A stretch of DNA of 64,000 nucleotides, from contig MPOS01000032.1 of assembly GCA_001896555.1 (NCBI GenBank), forward strand, positions 98,195-162,194, in the 5' to 3' direction. A model generated the notes under the pieces. That model did no database searches, was not told the DNA's origin, and saw only the letters and a program-made list of their open reading frames with translations. This document shows positions 52,657 through 62,405 of this stretch, piece after piece. How positions within the stretch are numbered: the stretch's first letter is position 1; each line of letters opens with the position of its first letter. The stretch comes from Candidatus Phosphitivorax anaerolimi. GTDB taxonomy: Bacteria > Desulfobacterota > Desulfomonilia > UBA1062. The position numbers and the translations under genes are program-made.

Positions 52657-53982
52657 CTAAGCCTGGTCCGATTTCAGGACGATCTCTCTCATCCGGCTGA
52701 CAGACTCGTCCAGAGAGACCTTTTCATCGATATCCTGCCGCAGGAATTTATTGATGGCATCGATGTGCGCGATGGCGGAATCGATCTGGGGGTTGTTGCC
52801 CGAGACATAGGCCCCGATGTTGATGAGGTCCCGCGCCTCCTCATAGACAGCCTTGTATTCGACCACCTTGCGGGCGGCCTTCATGTGTTCCTTGCTCACG
52901 ATGTCGTTCATGACCCTGCTCACGCTGTTGAGAATGTCGATGGCAGGGTAGTGGTTTCTCGCAGCGAGCTCGCGGGAGAGAACAATATGGCCGTCAACGA
53001 TGGACCGGACGCTGTCCGCGACCGGTTCCGATAAATCGTCGCCTTCCACGAGCACGGTGTAGAGGCCGGTGATGCTTCCCCGCGTAGAGGTGTTTCCGGC
53101 CCTCTCCAGCAGCTTGGGCAATCTGGCAAAACACGAAGGGGTGTATCCCTTGGTGGTGGGGGGCTCACCGATAGCAAGACCGATTTCCCGCATGGAAAGG
53201 GCATAGCGGGTTACAGAATCCATCATGAGCAGCACGTCGAGGCCCTGGTCACGGAAATACTCGGCGATGGCGGTGGCAAGGTATGCGCCGCGGATGCGGA
53301 TCAGGGCGGGCTGGTCAGAGATGGCGGCGACCACCACCGAACGTTTGAGCCCCTCGCTTCCCAGATCCCTTTCAATGAATTCCCTCACCTCTCTGCCGCG
53401 CTCGCCGATCAGTGCGATCACGTTGACATCGGCCTTGGTATGGCGCGCCATCATGCCCATGAGCACGCTTTTCCCCACCCCGGAGCCTGCCATGATGGCC
53501 ATGCGCTGCCCCTTGCCGATGGTCAGGACCCCGTTGATCGCTGCAATGCCCAAGTCGAGCGGCTCGGTAATCCGCTTTCTTTCCAGGGGATTGATGGTTC
53601 GTCCATAGAGCGGCATTTCATGCTCGAGGACGAGAAGGCCTTTCCCGTCAAGGGGATAGCCCATGCCGTCGATCACCCTCCCCAGAAGATCGTTTCCCAC
53701 CTTCACCAGCGGGTTGGATTTCCTGGCGATAATCGTGCTGCCGGGCCCGATTCCCTCCAGATCCCCCAGGGGCATCAGCAGGACACGTTTGTCTCTGAAA
53801 CCCACCACTTCCGCCATGATCGATCTGTCCACCCCACGGGAATAGATTTCGCACATGCCTCCCATGCAGCTTCCCGGGCCATGGCCTTCCACCACCAGGC
53901 CCATGATGTTGGTGACCCTGCCCCGGATCTGGAGGGGGTCGGTGTCTTTGAGCAGAGAGATATGCTTGGCGAGGTCAATCAT
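52657..53982 (-). CDS. fliI: Flagellum-specific ATPase FliI
   Basis: 441 residues. ATPase of the flagellar export machine, related to F1-beta. Walker A AGSGVGKS, the following MGMMARHTKADVNVIALIGERGREV, and Walker B LLMMDSVTRYA are all present. Overlaps fliH by 8 bases. Confidence 0.95.
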   Translation of the reverse strand: MIDLAKHISLLKDTDPLQIRGRVTNIMGLVVEGHGPGSCMGGMCEIYSRGVDRSIMAEVVGFRDKRVLLMPLGDLEGIGPGSTIIARKSNPLVKVGNDLLGRVIDGMGYPLDGKGLLVLEHEMPLYGRTINPLERKRITEPLDLGIAAINGVLTIGKGQRMAIMAGSGVGKSVLMGMMARHTKADVNVIALIGERGREVREFIERDLGSEGLKRSVVVAAISDQPALIRIRGAYLATAIAEYFRDQGLDVLLMMDSVTRYALSMREIGLAIGEPPTTKGYTPSCFARLPKLLERAGNTSTRGSITGLYTVLVEGDDLSEPVADSVRSIVDGHIVLSRELAARNHYPAIDILNSVSRVMNDIVSKEHMKAARKVVEYKAVYEEARDLINIGAYVSGNNPQIDSAIAHIDAINKFLRQDIDEKVSLDESVSRMREIVLKSDQA

Positions 53983-54631
53983 GATCGGAAACCGCTTCCC
54001 TCATGCGTTCTATCTGGGACCTGATGGTGGCGTCGATCTCGCCGAATTCCGTCTCGATAATGACGCCGCCGCGCTCGATCGTGCTGTCTTCGACGATGTG
54101 AAATCCTTTTTTGCCGGAGAGCTTGCTGGAGAGCAACGCCTCGATTTCACGGATGTATTCGAAATCGGAAGGATGGAGACGAAGATGGATCTCGTCGGTT
54201 TCCATGAGATGCCTGCTCGCGTTTCGGACTGTATCCAGCACGATATCGGGAGAGGTCTGGATGCTGCGGTGGATGATCTTCTCCGCGATGAGAAAGATCA
54301 TTTCCAGGATATCTTTCTGGTGGTTCTCGACCAGGGAGAGCCGCAACTGGGTGAGCTCGGTGATGGCGTTTCTCAGGGTGTCGAAGAGGGGCTCGATCTT
54401 CTTGGTGACGATCTTCCGGCCTTCTTCCTGCCCCTTGGCCATTCCCTGGTTGTACGCCTCCATCTCCAGGGCCTCTGCGCGGGCCTTTGCCTGCCTGATA
54501 ATGGCCTCCGCCTCTTCGCGGGCCTCTTCGACCTTGGAGAGCTTTCCTTTACCTTCCATGTCCTCGACCGTGTAAGGGGTGATGGAGCGCCTTCCGGCCC
54601 CTTCGCCCTTGATGATCCTAGACGAGGACAT
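53975..54631 (-). CDS. fliH: Flagellar assembly protein FliH
   Basis: 218 residues; a central coiled coil rich in Ala/Glu (EEAREEAEAIIRQAKARAEA) and a C-terminal V-ATPase E-subunit-like domain. FliH binds and restrains FliI. It overlaps fliG by 14 bases and fliI by 8 bases, so the whole set is co-translated. Confidence 0.9.
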   Translation of the reverse strand: MSSSRIIKGEGAGRRSITPYTVEDMEGKGKLSKVEEAREEAEAIIRQAKARAEALEMEAYNQGMAKGQEEGRKIVTKKIEPLFDTLRNAITELTQLRLSLVENHQKDILEMIFLIAEKIIHRSIQTSPDIVLDTVRNASRHLMETDEIHLRLHPSDFEYIREIEALLSSKLSGKKGFHIVEDSTIERGGVIIETEFGEIDATIRSQIERMREAVSDHD

Positions 54632-55637
54632 CTTCGCCTCCCTTGCCGCCGATCACGATCTTGCCGGCTGCCTCGAGTTTTCTCGCGACACGCACGATGT
54701 TCTGCTGGGCGTTTTCCACATCGGAGAGCTTCACCGGGCCCATGGCCTCCATATCTTCCAGGAGCATTTCCGAGGCGCGCGAAGACATGTTCTTCAGAAT
54801 GAGCGACCTCAGCGCCTCGCTTGCGGTCTTCAGGGCGAGTGCAAGGTCTTCGTTGGTGATTTCCTTGAGGATGGCCTGTATGCCGCGGTTGTCGATGAGC
54901 ACGAGATCTTCGAACACGAACATCTTCTGTCTGATGCTTTCGGCCAGGTCGGCATCCATCTCTTCGAGTGTGGCGAAGATATTGTTTTCGGTTGTGTGGT
55001 CGAGATGGTTCATGATTTCGGCCACGGTCTCGACTCCTCCCAGCTTCTTGCTCTCCATCGAACCCATGGCCTCGATCTCCTTGCGGAGAACGTTGTCAAT
55101 GTCTTCGATGATGCCCGCTGGAACCATGCCGAGGTTGGCCATGCGGTAGATGATTTCGGGCTGGAGCTTCTCGGGAAGCTCCTTGAGGATCTGTGCGGTC
55201 TTGGAATGATCGAGGTGCGCGAGCACCAGGGCGATGGTCTGGGGATGCTCGCCCTTGAGATAGTCCATGAGGATGGATGAATCCACTCCCTTGAGCGATG
55301 AGAACGCCGCTTTGTCGGTGGCCTGGGCGATGGCGTCGAGGATCGGTTTCGCCTTTTCCGGCCCCAGGGCTGAAACCAGGGATTCCTTGAGATACCCCAG
55401 CCCCTTGCCGGTGACCCCGCTCATCTGGCTGCTCATTCTCTGAAATTCATCCATTATGCCCCGGATGACATCGACCGGGATGGTCACGTCCTCGAGAGTC
55501 GCCATGCGTTTCCCCAGCAGCTTGATCTCATGATCCGTCAGGCCCTTGAAGATGTGCTGCGTGAATTCATCTCCCATGGCCATGAGAAAGATAGCGGCCT
55601 TCTTGGGACCGTCGAGCTGTTTCTTGAGCATTGTCAT
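54618..55637 (-). CDS. fliG: Flagellar motor switch protein FliG
   Basis: 339 residues from the ATG at 55637, which overlaps the fliF stop (ATGA) with AGGAGA 7 bases upstream. Starts MTMLKKQLDGPKKAAIFLMA; the EHPQ motif and MLFEDLVLIDNRGIQ-like charged C-terminal helix (FVFEDLVLIDNRGIQAIL) that meets the stator are kept. Rotor protein that turns ion flow into torque. Confidence 0.95.
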   Translation of the reverse strand: MTMLKKQLDGPKKAAIFLMAMGDEFTQHIFKGLTDHEIKLLGKRMATLEDVTIPVDVIRGIMDEFQRMSSQMSGVTGKGLGYLKESLVSALGPEKAKPILDAIAQATDKAAFSSLKGVDSSILMDYLKGEHPQTIALVLAHLDHSKTAQILKELPEKLQPEIIYRMANLGMVPAGIIEDIDNVLRKEIEAMGSMESKKLGGVETVAEIMNHLDHTTENNIFATLEEMDADLAESIRQKMFVFEDLVLIDNRGIQAILKEITNEDLALALKTASEALRSLILKNMSSRASEMLLEDMEAMGPVKLSDVENAQQNIVRVARKLEAAGKIVIGGKGGEDVLV

Positions 55638-57259
55638 TGCGGACTCTCCTGAAGCCACGATTTCACTACAGCGGTTGCGGTGTCCATGTCAGACCTTGTG
55701 TTTCTCTCGATCGCCTTTCTCCTGTCGATGAGCGCCTGCTTGACCTCGTCTGTCTGGTCCTCGATCTCCATACGGGGGAGATTCCGGGCCTCGATCTTAT
55801 CACCCTCTTCACCCCCTTCAAGCATTTCCTTTTTCTCATGTGCCTGGTCTACCACCCTGACGGACCGGAAGAGCCACCTGATCAGCGGCCTGATCACGAA
55901 GAGCAGCACCAGCAGGGTGACCACCAGGAATACGGCGGGCTTGATCAGCGACATGATAAGCTCGCGCTTTTTGGCCTGCTCGGCCATGGCCATGAGATCC
56001 GATTCTTCCTGGTTGAAGGGTATGCAAGATACGGAAATCGTGTCTTCACGGTCGGCGCTGAAGCCTACGGCATGGCGCACCGCGTCTTCGATGTTTTTCA
56101 GCTGGCTCTCGGTTCTGGGGACGAAAATGCGGTTTCCGTTGTCGTCCTGCTTGTAGGTCCCATCCACCACCACCGATATGGTGAGGCGGGTGATGCCCCC
56201 GGGAGACTCAATCCGCTCGATCTGATTTCTGGCGATCTCATAGTTGCGGATCACATTGGACTGGCCGGAAGAGGCGTTTTCCGGAATGGCGCCGGGACCT
56301 CCCCTGCCGGTGGGGAGATTCGATGCGGTGCCCGCGATGCCTGCAGTCACGGCATCTGAGCCCCGAAACTCATTTCTCAGCTCCTCGCTCCTGACCACGT
56401 GGATCTCGGGGTCATAGTTGTCCTGAACGCTCTTGACCATGTCCATGTTGATGTCCGCGCTCACCTTGACGATGGCGGCATCAGGCCCCAGGATCTTCTC
56501 CAGCAGATCCTGGGCCCGGCCCTGGAGCATGCTCTCAGTTGCGTGCTTCACGTCGAGATAGTTGTTGGCCAGCGAGATGGCCTGCGAGTTCCGCTGCCCT
56601 TCATAGAGCACCTTGCCGCGGATGTCTACGATGCTGATATTCTCCGGATCGAGCCCCCGGACGCTCTTGGCCACCAGGTAGACGATTCCCTGGACCTGTT
56701 CCTGGGTGATCTGCCTGCCGCTGGTCGGCTTGACCACGATGGACGCCTTGGCCGGCTTCTCGTCTTCGATGAACACGCTCTCCTTGGGCATGGCGATATG
56801 CACCCGGGCATAATCCACTTCCTCAAGCGACATGATCGTGTTTGCCAGCTCGTTCTGGAGTGCCCGCTGGTAGTTGATCTTCTGCACGAACTCCGAGGTG
56901 GAGAACCCGGTCTCGTCGAACAGGGCGAACCCCGATCCCACACCCCCCTTGGGGAGGCCCTTCGAGGCGAGGTCCAGCCGTGTTTCATACACGTCTTTCT
57001 CCGGGATCATGATCGCTGTCCCGCCCTTGACCAGCTTATAGGGGGTGTTGTTTTCCTTGAGGCTCTGGACGATGAGAGCAGCATCTGATTCGTCGAGATT
57101 CGTGAAGAGATACTGATATGTAGGTGCGAGCGCCCACATGAGGGAGACTACGACGACGGCAATTGCCAGCCCTGCAGCGGATAAGAAGGCGAACTTCTGG
57201 CCCGTGCTCGTTTTGGAGAACCACTGGGTGAGTTGGGTGAAAGAGTCTCGAATATTCAT
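55634..57259 (-). CDS. fliF: Flagellar M-ring protein FliF
   Basis: 541 residues: two membrane helices (about 22-42 and 435-455) around the periplasmic ring-building domains (ERVRVHIAMP-like DYARVHIAMPKESVFIED), and a C-terminal cytoplasmic tail with the FliG-binding segment (VVKSWLQE). Overlaps fliE by 4 bases and fliG by 4 bases. Confidence 0.95.
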   Translation of the reverse strand: MNIRDSFTQLTQWFSKTSTGQKFAFLSAAGLAIAVVVVSLMWALAPTYQYLFTNLDESDAALIVQSLKENNTPYKLVKGGTAIMIPEKDVYETRLDLASKGLPKGGVGSGFALFDETGFSTSEFVQKINYQRALQNELANTIMSLEEVDYARVHIAMPKESVFIEDEKPAKASIVVKPTSGRQITQEQVQGIVYLVAKSVRGLDPENISIVDIRGKVLYEGQRNSQAISLANNYLDVKHATESMLQGRAQDLLEKILGPDAAIVKVSADINMDMVKSVQDNYDPEIHVVRSEELRNEFRGSDAVTAGIAGTASNLPTGRGGPGAIPENASSGQSNVIRNYEIARNQIERIESPGGITRLTISVVVDGTYKQDDNGNRIFVPRTESQLKNIEDAVRHAVGFSADREDTISVSCIPFNQEESDLMAMAEQAKKRELIMSLIKPAVFLVVTLLVLLFVIRPLIRWLFRSVRVVDQAHEKKEMLEGGEEGDKIEARNLPRMEIEDQTDEVKQALIDRRKAIERNTRSDMDTATAVVKSWLQESPQ

Positions 57260-57546
57260 CTCAGTTGCATCAGGTTATTGTAGCCTTCAATGAGCTTGTT
57301 GGTCACGGCTACCAGAAGCTGGGCGCTGACACTGGCCTTCTGCATGGCGATCATGGTCTCGTGGATGTTCCCGCTCTTGCCCTGGGCAAGCTCTATGCCC
57401 ATGCGTTCGGACTCCTTGATCTGTTTGTTTGTGGAGTTGATTGCCTGCTTGAGGGTCTCCAAGAAGCTCTCTGCCGGAGATGCGCTTTGAGTACGGGCCT
57501 GCGGGTCAATACTCAGCCGGGGGAAATCCGAAGGGTCGATACGCAT
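57256..57546 (-). CDS. fliE: Flagellar hook-basal body protein FliE
   Basis: 96 residues; links the MS ring and rod. Typical features: SFLETLKQAINSTNKQIKESE, then GNIHETMIAMQKASVSAQLL and a C-terminal NKLIEGYNNLMQLR. Ends with a 4-base overlap on fliF and starts at the flgC stop. Confidence 0.94.
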   Translation of the reverse strand: MRIDPSDFPRLSIDPQARTQSASPAESFLETLKQAINSTNKQIKESERMGIELAQGKSGNIHETMIAMQKASVSAQLLVAVTNKLIEGYNNLMQLR

Positions 57547-57950
57547 TACTGCCTCCCGATTGCCAGGGCCTTCAAGGCCATGTCCTTCTGGGCCTTTATC
57601 GCGGTGGTATTCGCCTCAAAGGCCCGGGATGCACCCACCATGTTCACCATTTCTTCCATGAGATTCACGTTGGGAAGGCTCACATATCCCTGCTCGTCCG
57701 CATCGGGGTGATGGGGATCGTAGATACGCTTGCCCGGTGTGGGGTCGCTGATGATCGACTCCACCTCGACGCTCGCGAGCTGATTCTCAAATGAGTTTTC
57801 CCTGAATACCACATCCCTGCGCTGGTAGGGGCCTCCGGCGTCCGTCCGAGTGGTTTGGGCGTTCGCCATGTTGGAGGATATGACATTCATCCGGGTCCTC
57901 TGCGCCCTCATGCCGCTTGCACTGATATCCATTGCCGTAAAGAGATCCAT
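57546..57950 (-). CDS. flgC: Flagellar basal-body rod protein FlgC
   Basis: 134 residues with the N-terminal rod signature MDISASGMRAQRTRMNVISSN and the C-terminal NVNLMEEMVNMVGASRAFEAN, helices that pack in the rod. One-base junctions with flgB and fliE. Confidence 0.95.
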   Translation of the reverse strand: MDLFTAMDISASGMRAQRTRMNVISSNMANAQTTRTDAGGPYQRRDVVFRENSFENQLASVEVESIISDPTPGKRIYDPHHPDADEQGYVSLPNVNLMEEMVNMVGASRAFEANTTAIKAQKDMALKALAIGRQ

Positions 57951-58339
57951 CAGCGTATGCTCCTTATGACGTTTTTGAGTCCTTCGATCTTTGACTGAAC
58001 CATCTGGGACGACGCCTCGTAGAGAATCTGATTCTGGGTGAGCTTCATCATCTCCCGGTCGAGGTCCACGGTGTTGGAGTCGTTGCCGATCCGGGAAAAG
58101 GGGTCTTCGGTAATCCGGTATGAGACACCCGAAGGCTCACCCGGCGACTGAATGTGACCGGGACGGGTGACGGCCAGCTTCAGACGGGTATCAAGCACCT
58201 CGTCGAACGCTGCATCCTTGGCCTTGTAGCCGGGGGTGTCGATGTTCGCGATATTTCCCGAAATGACCCCCTGCCTGAACAGCCGGTAGTTCATGACCGA
58301 TGCGAGATCCGCCAGTGCCTTGCCGAATATTCCTGCCAT
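57950..58339 (-). CDS. flgB: Flagellar basal-body rod protein FlgB
   Basis: 129 residues from the ATG at 58339, with GGAGG 5 bases upstream; a longer frame runs back over the regulator gene but has no match there. GVISGNIANIDTPGYKAKDAAF is the rod signature. First gene of the operon flgB-flgC-fliE-fliF-fliG-fliH-fliI-fliJ-motE-like, behind a sigma-54 promoter. Confidence 0.94.
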   Translation of the reverse strand: MAGIFGKALADLASVMNYRLFRQGVISGNIANIDTPGYKAKDAAFDEVLDTRLKLAVTRPGHIQSPGEPSGVSYRITEDPFSRIGNDSNTVDLDREMMKLTQNQILYEASSQMVQSKIEGLKNVIRSIR

Positions 58340-58363
58340 ACATACCTCCACTCCCGAGGAGAT

Positions 58364-58381
58364 AAGCAATACCCATACCAA
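58364..58381 (-). promoter_or_regulatory. Sigma-54 promoter of the flgB operon
   Basis: Minus strand TTGGTATGGGTATTGCTT: TGG (-24) and TTGCT (-12) with the correct spacing, against the consensus TGGCACG-N4-TTGCW. It stands 25-42 bases before the flgB ATG, directly behind the gene for a sigma-54 activator. Confidence 0.7.
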
Positions 58382-58439
58382 TGGAAAGAACGGCTGTTTA
58401 TGCGGCTTGAGCTTTTGATCTGTCAGAACTTTTGACCGG

Positions 58440-59738
58440 TTACCTGTCGGAAATTTGACCTTTCCCTGCATACTCGTTGAGCTTATTGCGCAGGGTCCGG
58501 ATGCTGATGCCCAGGAGCGAGGCAGCCTTGGTGCGGTTGCCGTCCACGCTCTCAAGGGTAGAGTAGATGAGGTTTTTTTCCATCTCGTGAATCGTGGTTC
58601 CCACGGCCGGCTGTCCGAAGGCAGTCCCTTGGTTGTCTCCAATGCCGAGCTCAATAGAGTCCAGGGTGATCTCGGGCCCGTCGGTAAGGATCATGGAACG
58701 TTCTATCACGTTTTCCAGCTCGCGCACATTGCCCGGCCACGAGTAGCTCAGGAGAGCGTCCTTTGCCTGGGGGCTTAAACTTTTTTCCGGCATTCCCTCC
58801 CTGGCGGCAACCTTGGAGATGAAGTGTGCGGCAAGGGAGAGGATATCGTCCCGTCTGGACCTCAGCGGAGGGACCTTGATGGGTATGACGTTCAGCCGGA
58901 AGTAGAGGTCGGAGCGGAAGTTCCCGTCTTTGACCTCCTGCTCGATGTTCCGGTTGGTGGTTGCGATGACCCGGAAATCCACGTGCAGCGAAGATTTGGC
59001 GCCTACCCGGTCGATCTGCTTTTCCTGGAGGACCCTAAGCAGCTTGGCCTGCAGGCCGAGGCTGATCTCCGTGATCTCATCCAGCAGGATGGTCCCCTTG
59101 TCGGCAAGCTCGAACTTGCCGATCCGGGTGGCGTACGCGCCGGTGAAGGCGCCCTTTTCATAACCGAAGAGCTCGCTCTCCAGCAGGGTATCCGGGATCG
59201 CCGCCAGGTTGATCCCCACATAGGGGCCGCCGGCCCTCTTGCTGTGCTGGTGGATGTAACGCGCGATCACCTCCTTGCCGGTGCCCGACTCCCCCTGGAT
59301 GAGCACCGGGGCCTGGGTGGGAGCCACCTTGCGGAGGACTTCGATGATCTTCTGCATGCTTCTGTCCGTTGCGATGAACGAGCCGTTGACGGACTGCGAC
59401 CGGGAACCGGGCCCGAGCAGAAGCGCCTGGAGAGCCTGCCTGAAGTCGCCGGCAGGGAAAGGTTTCTTCAGATAGCCGGTGGCCCCGGCCTGGATGCACC
59501 GGTCTTGGCCGGATGTCCCCATGGCGAGGATCTCGATGCTCTGATACACCTGCTTCGTACCCTCGATCACGTCCACAAACTCCTCGTCGATGACGGCCGC
59601 TCGGTGGGCCGTGGGGCTGATGGCTCCCAGGAACTTGTCCTTGTCGGTGAAGGGGCAGGGTGTCTCGCCCATCTCGTCGATGATTTCCGCCAGGATGGCC
59701 ACCGTTGCCTTGTCGTGGTCGAGGATCGCAATTCCCAT
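58440..59738 (-). CDS. Sigma-54-dependent flagellar response regulator (FlgR/FlrC-like)
   Basis: 432 residues: a receiver domain (about 1-110) with Asp50 (VIDEEF) and Lys near 90 (YLKKPF), an AAA+ domain with Walker A GESGTGKE and the sigma-54 contact loop GAFTGA (about 195-200), and a Fis-type HTH (NRTKAASLLGISIRTLRNKL). The receiver is somewhat divergent (LDHDK where DD is usual). It lies directly upstream of the flgB operon and its sigma-54 promoter. Confidence 0.9.
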   Translation of the reverse strand: MGIAILDHDKATVAILAEIIDEMGETPCPFTDKDKFLGAISPTAHRAAVIDEEFVDVIEGTKQVYQSIEILAMGTSGQDRCIQAGATGYLKKPFPAGDFRQALQALLLGPGSRSQSVNGSFIATDRSMQKIIEVLRKVAPTQAPVLIQGESGTGKEVIARYIHQHSKRAGGPYVGINLAAIPDTLLESELFGYEKGAFTGAYATRIGKFELADKGTILLDEITEISLGLQAKLLRVLQEKQIDRVGAKSSLHVDFRVIATTNRNIEQEVKDGNFRSDLYFRLNVIPIKVPPLRSRRDDILSLAAHFISKVAAREGMPEKSLSPQAKDALLSYSWPGNVRELENVIERSMILTDGPEITLDSIELGIGDNQGTAFGQPAVGTTIHEMEKNLIYSTLESVDGNRTKAASLLGISIRTLRNKLNEYAGKGQISDR

Positions 59739-59744
59739 GAAGCG

Positions 59745-62363
59745 TCACTTCCCCCCGAACGTATTTTTGAGCCTTCTGAATTCGCTCAGGTCCTCACCGA
59801 GCTCCAGCTCGCCCAGATAGCTCGAGGCGAGCTCGTGCAGGACGGGATCGGTGCTGCGCTGGATGACGGTGTTCAGGTTCTGGACGGCTTCCCGGGTTTT
59901 GCCCTCGGCATGATAGATCTCTGCCAGATGAAAAAGTGTCCAGTCCCGGAACCCTGTCTGGGGATAGAGGTCGAGCAGCCTCTCAAAGAGCTGCTGTGCC
60001 TGTCCGGTCTCGGCAGCCTCCTTGAGCTGGGTTGCCCGGGCATAGAGGGCCTTCTCGATGACAGGGGAGTTCCTGGTGCCGGCCAGGGCGATGATTCTCT
60101 CCAGGACCTCGGTTCTCTTGGACACGTTGCCCAGCTTTCCATGGGCGTCCGCCAGCATGGACAGGGCGGTCAGGGCGCTTTCGTCATTTTTTCCGCTGGC
60201 GAGCTCCAGGTAGGGCACTGCCTGTGCATAACGGTTCATGTAGTATAGGAGCGGTCCCCGGTGTTCCTCCATGAGCTTCGACTCTTTTCCGCCGGGGAAG
60301 GACTCGAGATACCGGGTGTTCCAGGAAAGGGCGTTGGCGTAGTCTCCCCGTTCGTAGTCGATGGAAAACAGAAAGGCTGTGGCCTCCTGCCTTCTGGGAG
60401 AAGGGTGTTCGATGCAGGCCAGGAACAGCCGGCGGGCCGGGTCCGTGTCTTTCATCTCGTGGAAGGCCCTGCCGAGGAGGAACAGGGCTTCAGGGTCTTT
60501 CATATCCTGCATGAAGCTGTCCTGATACTCGGCATAGAGCTCCGTGATCATATCGTAGCCGCCTTGCCGGGAGAGGTCCTGCAGGCGGGCGAGGATGCAC
60601 TTCTCCGCCTCGGCTTGGGCATAGGTGTGAATGGGATCGTTCTCCTTCGTATCGGTCCATGCCCGGAGATAGGCATTCAACGCGTTTTCCCAGTCCTTGC
60701 GCAGGGCAAATACCTGGGCGATCCGTATCTTGATGATCCCTCCCAGAGGGCCCTCGTCGTATTCCGGGCTGGACTTGAGGTTTTCGTATATGTCGATGAC
60801 CTCATAGTATCCCTTGTCCGATAGCTCCCCGTCATCCGCCAGGTCTTTGTCCATGATGATCCGTGCGGTCTTGAGCCGTGCAATGATCCCGCTCGTGCTC
60901 GAGGGGGCGATATTTTCCACCTCGGAGAACACGCCTCTGGCCTTCTCGTTCTCTCCCAGTCTGTACAGGCATTCGCCCAGAAACAGGAGGTGATCCGCCA
61001 TGTGCTCTCTCGGGCTCAGATTGATGGCTGCGAGGATGTACCTTTTCGCATCGGCGAAATTATTGAGTCGGTAGGCGGCTGTTGCCATTCGGGCGTACAG
61101 GCCGGGATCGTGGCGGAAAAAATCCGGCTCCAGTGAATGGAGCTCCCGGTAGAGCTTGAGGGCCCGGGGATATGCGCTCAGTCCCAGGTAGGTATCGCCC
61201 AGGACCGAGAGGTAGTATGGTTTGAGGCGGGGCGGGACCGCGTTTTCACCCAGATCGTTCAGCATCCGCCTGTTCTGGACAAAGGCATCCTGAAACTCCT
61301 CTTTCCTGTTCATTATGTCGATTTCCTGCAGGTATGCCTCCACGGCTATTTCCGGAGACAGGGACTCCTTGAGGAAGCGGACATGGGTGATCGCCTCTGC
61401 ATGCAGAGAAGCGCGCAGGAGCATCCGCGTATACTCGATAATCGCCGCCTCGCGCTTCAGCCCGGGAGCCATGGCCTGAATGCCCTGGTTCATGAGCTTG
61501 AGCGCTTCCATTGATTGGGCATCCATGTGGTAGGGGTATGACATTTTCCAGTACGCCCGGGCCAGGAGGATGCTCTCCTGTGCGTCGAGCTCGTTTTGGA
61601 AGGGCTCCAGGGTATGGATCGTCTCAGCGATATCGCCCTGATCAAAGGCCTTCTCGGCAAGTGAATATACCTTTGCCCGGCTCATGCTGGAGGAAGTGAC
61701 GATATCCAAAACGATCCGGTTGTGGATTTCCTCAGTCTTGACCTCCATGGCGGCATTCTCATCGGAGATGCTGAAGGACAGGGCCGTAGAATCCAACATT
61801 CTCATTGCACCGTCAAAGGTGACATACGGGATGCGCAGGAACTTCTGCTCGATGCCGGAGCAGTCCGCCTCTCCATCGAAGATGAGGAACACCCGTTTGT
61901 TCTTGGCGCAGCGCACCTCGGGCCAGTTCCCGGCATGAGTCGTGATGTCGATGCTTATGCCCTTGTCGTGGGGGTTCGTTTTAATAAGCTCGATCGGACA
62001 GGAAGCGGAGGCCTCCTTTCTGATCTCGATATCGAGGATGAACTGCGCGGGCTCATCAGAGGTGCTTGTGGTATAGGTGAATGGCTCGGCGATCGAGATA
62101 ACGGCCTTTTTTCCGTCAAAGACAAATTTCTTGACCACGAAAACATCGTTCAGAGAGACCGGGCCTCCCACAGTGTCCGGAAAATTGACGATCAGTGTCC
62201 GGTCTTTCTGCTCCAGGGCGGGCAGGGAGAGCCTCTGGAGGTCGAACACGACCCGTGCCCGGTCCGGTCCTCCCCCGATGTGAACCATGCCCTGCCCGGC
62301 TGCCGGTGCAGATGCAAGGCCCATCAGCAGCATAAACCAGGCTAGAGCCGACAAGCCTTTCAT
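59745..62363 (-). CDS. Large exported TPR protein with AMIN-like N-terminal region
   Basis: 872 residues from the ATG at 62363, where a signal peptide MKGLSALAWFMLLMGLASAP begins. The first 270 residues contain two beta-rich repeats (RARVVFDLQRLSLPAL..., later RVFLIFDGEAD) that look like AMIN domains; from about 280 to the end there are many TPR repeats (for example YPRALKLYRELHSLEPDFF, EKARGVFSEVENIAP). It stops 6 bases before the sigma-54 activator gene, so it is probably co-transcribed with it. Location between two activators and ahead of flagellar genes suggests a motility or envelope role; function not known. Confidence 0.75.
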   Translation of the reverse strand: MKGLSALAWFMLLMGLASAPAAGQGMVHIGGGPDRARVVFDLQRLSLPALEQKDRTLIVNFPDTVGGPVSLNDVFVVKKFVFDGKKAVISIAEPFTYTTSTSDEPAQFILDIEIRKEASASCPIELIKTNPHDKGISIDITTHAGNWPEVRCAKNKRVFLIFDGEADCSGIEQKFLRIPYVTFDGAMRMLDSTALSFSISDENAAMEVKTEEIHNRIVLDIVTSSSMSRAKVYSLAEKAFDQGDIAETIHTLEPFQNELDAQESILLARAYWKMSYPYHMDAQSMEALKLMNQGIQAMAPGLKREAAIIEYTRMLLRASLHAEAITHVRFLKESLSPEIAVEAYLQEIDIMNRKEEFQDAFVQNRRMLNDLGENAVPPRLKPYYLSVLGDTYLGLSAYPRALKLYRELHSLEPDFFRHDPGLYARMATAAYRLNNFADAKRYILAAINLSPREHMADHLLFLGECLYRLGENEKARGVFSEVENIAPSSTSGIIARLKTARIIMDKDLADDGELSDKGYYEVIDIYENLKSSPEYDEGPLGGIIKIRIAQVFALRKDWENALNAYLRAWTDTKENDPIHTYAQAEAEKCILARLQDLSRQGGYDMITELYAEYQDSFMQDMKDPEALFLLGRAFHEMKDTDPARRLFLACIEHPSPRRQEATAFLFSIDYERGDYANALSWNTRYLESFPGGKESKLMEEHRGPLLYYMNRYAQAVPYLELASGKNDESALTALSMLADAHGKLGNVSKRTEVLERIIALAGTRNSPVIEKALYARATQLKEAAETGQAQQLFERLLDLYPQTGFRDWTLFHLAEIYHAEGKTREAVQNLNTVIQRSTDPVLHELASSYLGELELGEDLSEFRRLKNTFGGK

Positions 62364-62405
62364 AGTGATCTCGGTGAATATGAATTTTTTCACTCCCTTA
62401 TGAAA

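Noticed and set aside
57950..58654. 234-residue version of FlgB
   Set aside because: The extension overlaps the regulator gene and the sigma-54 promoter; the ribosome site and rod signature point to 58339.
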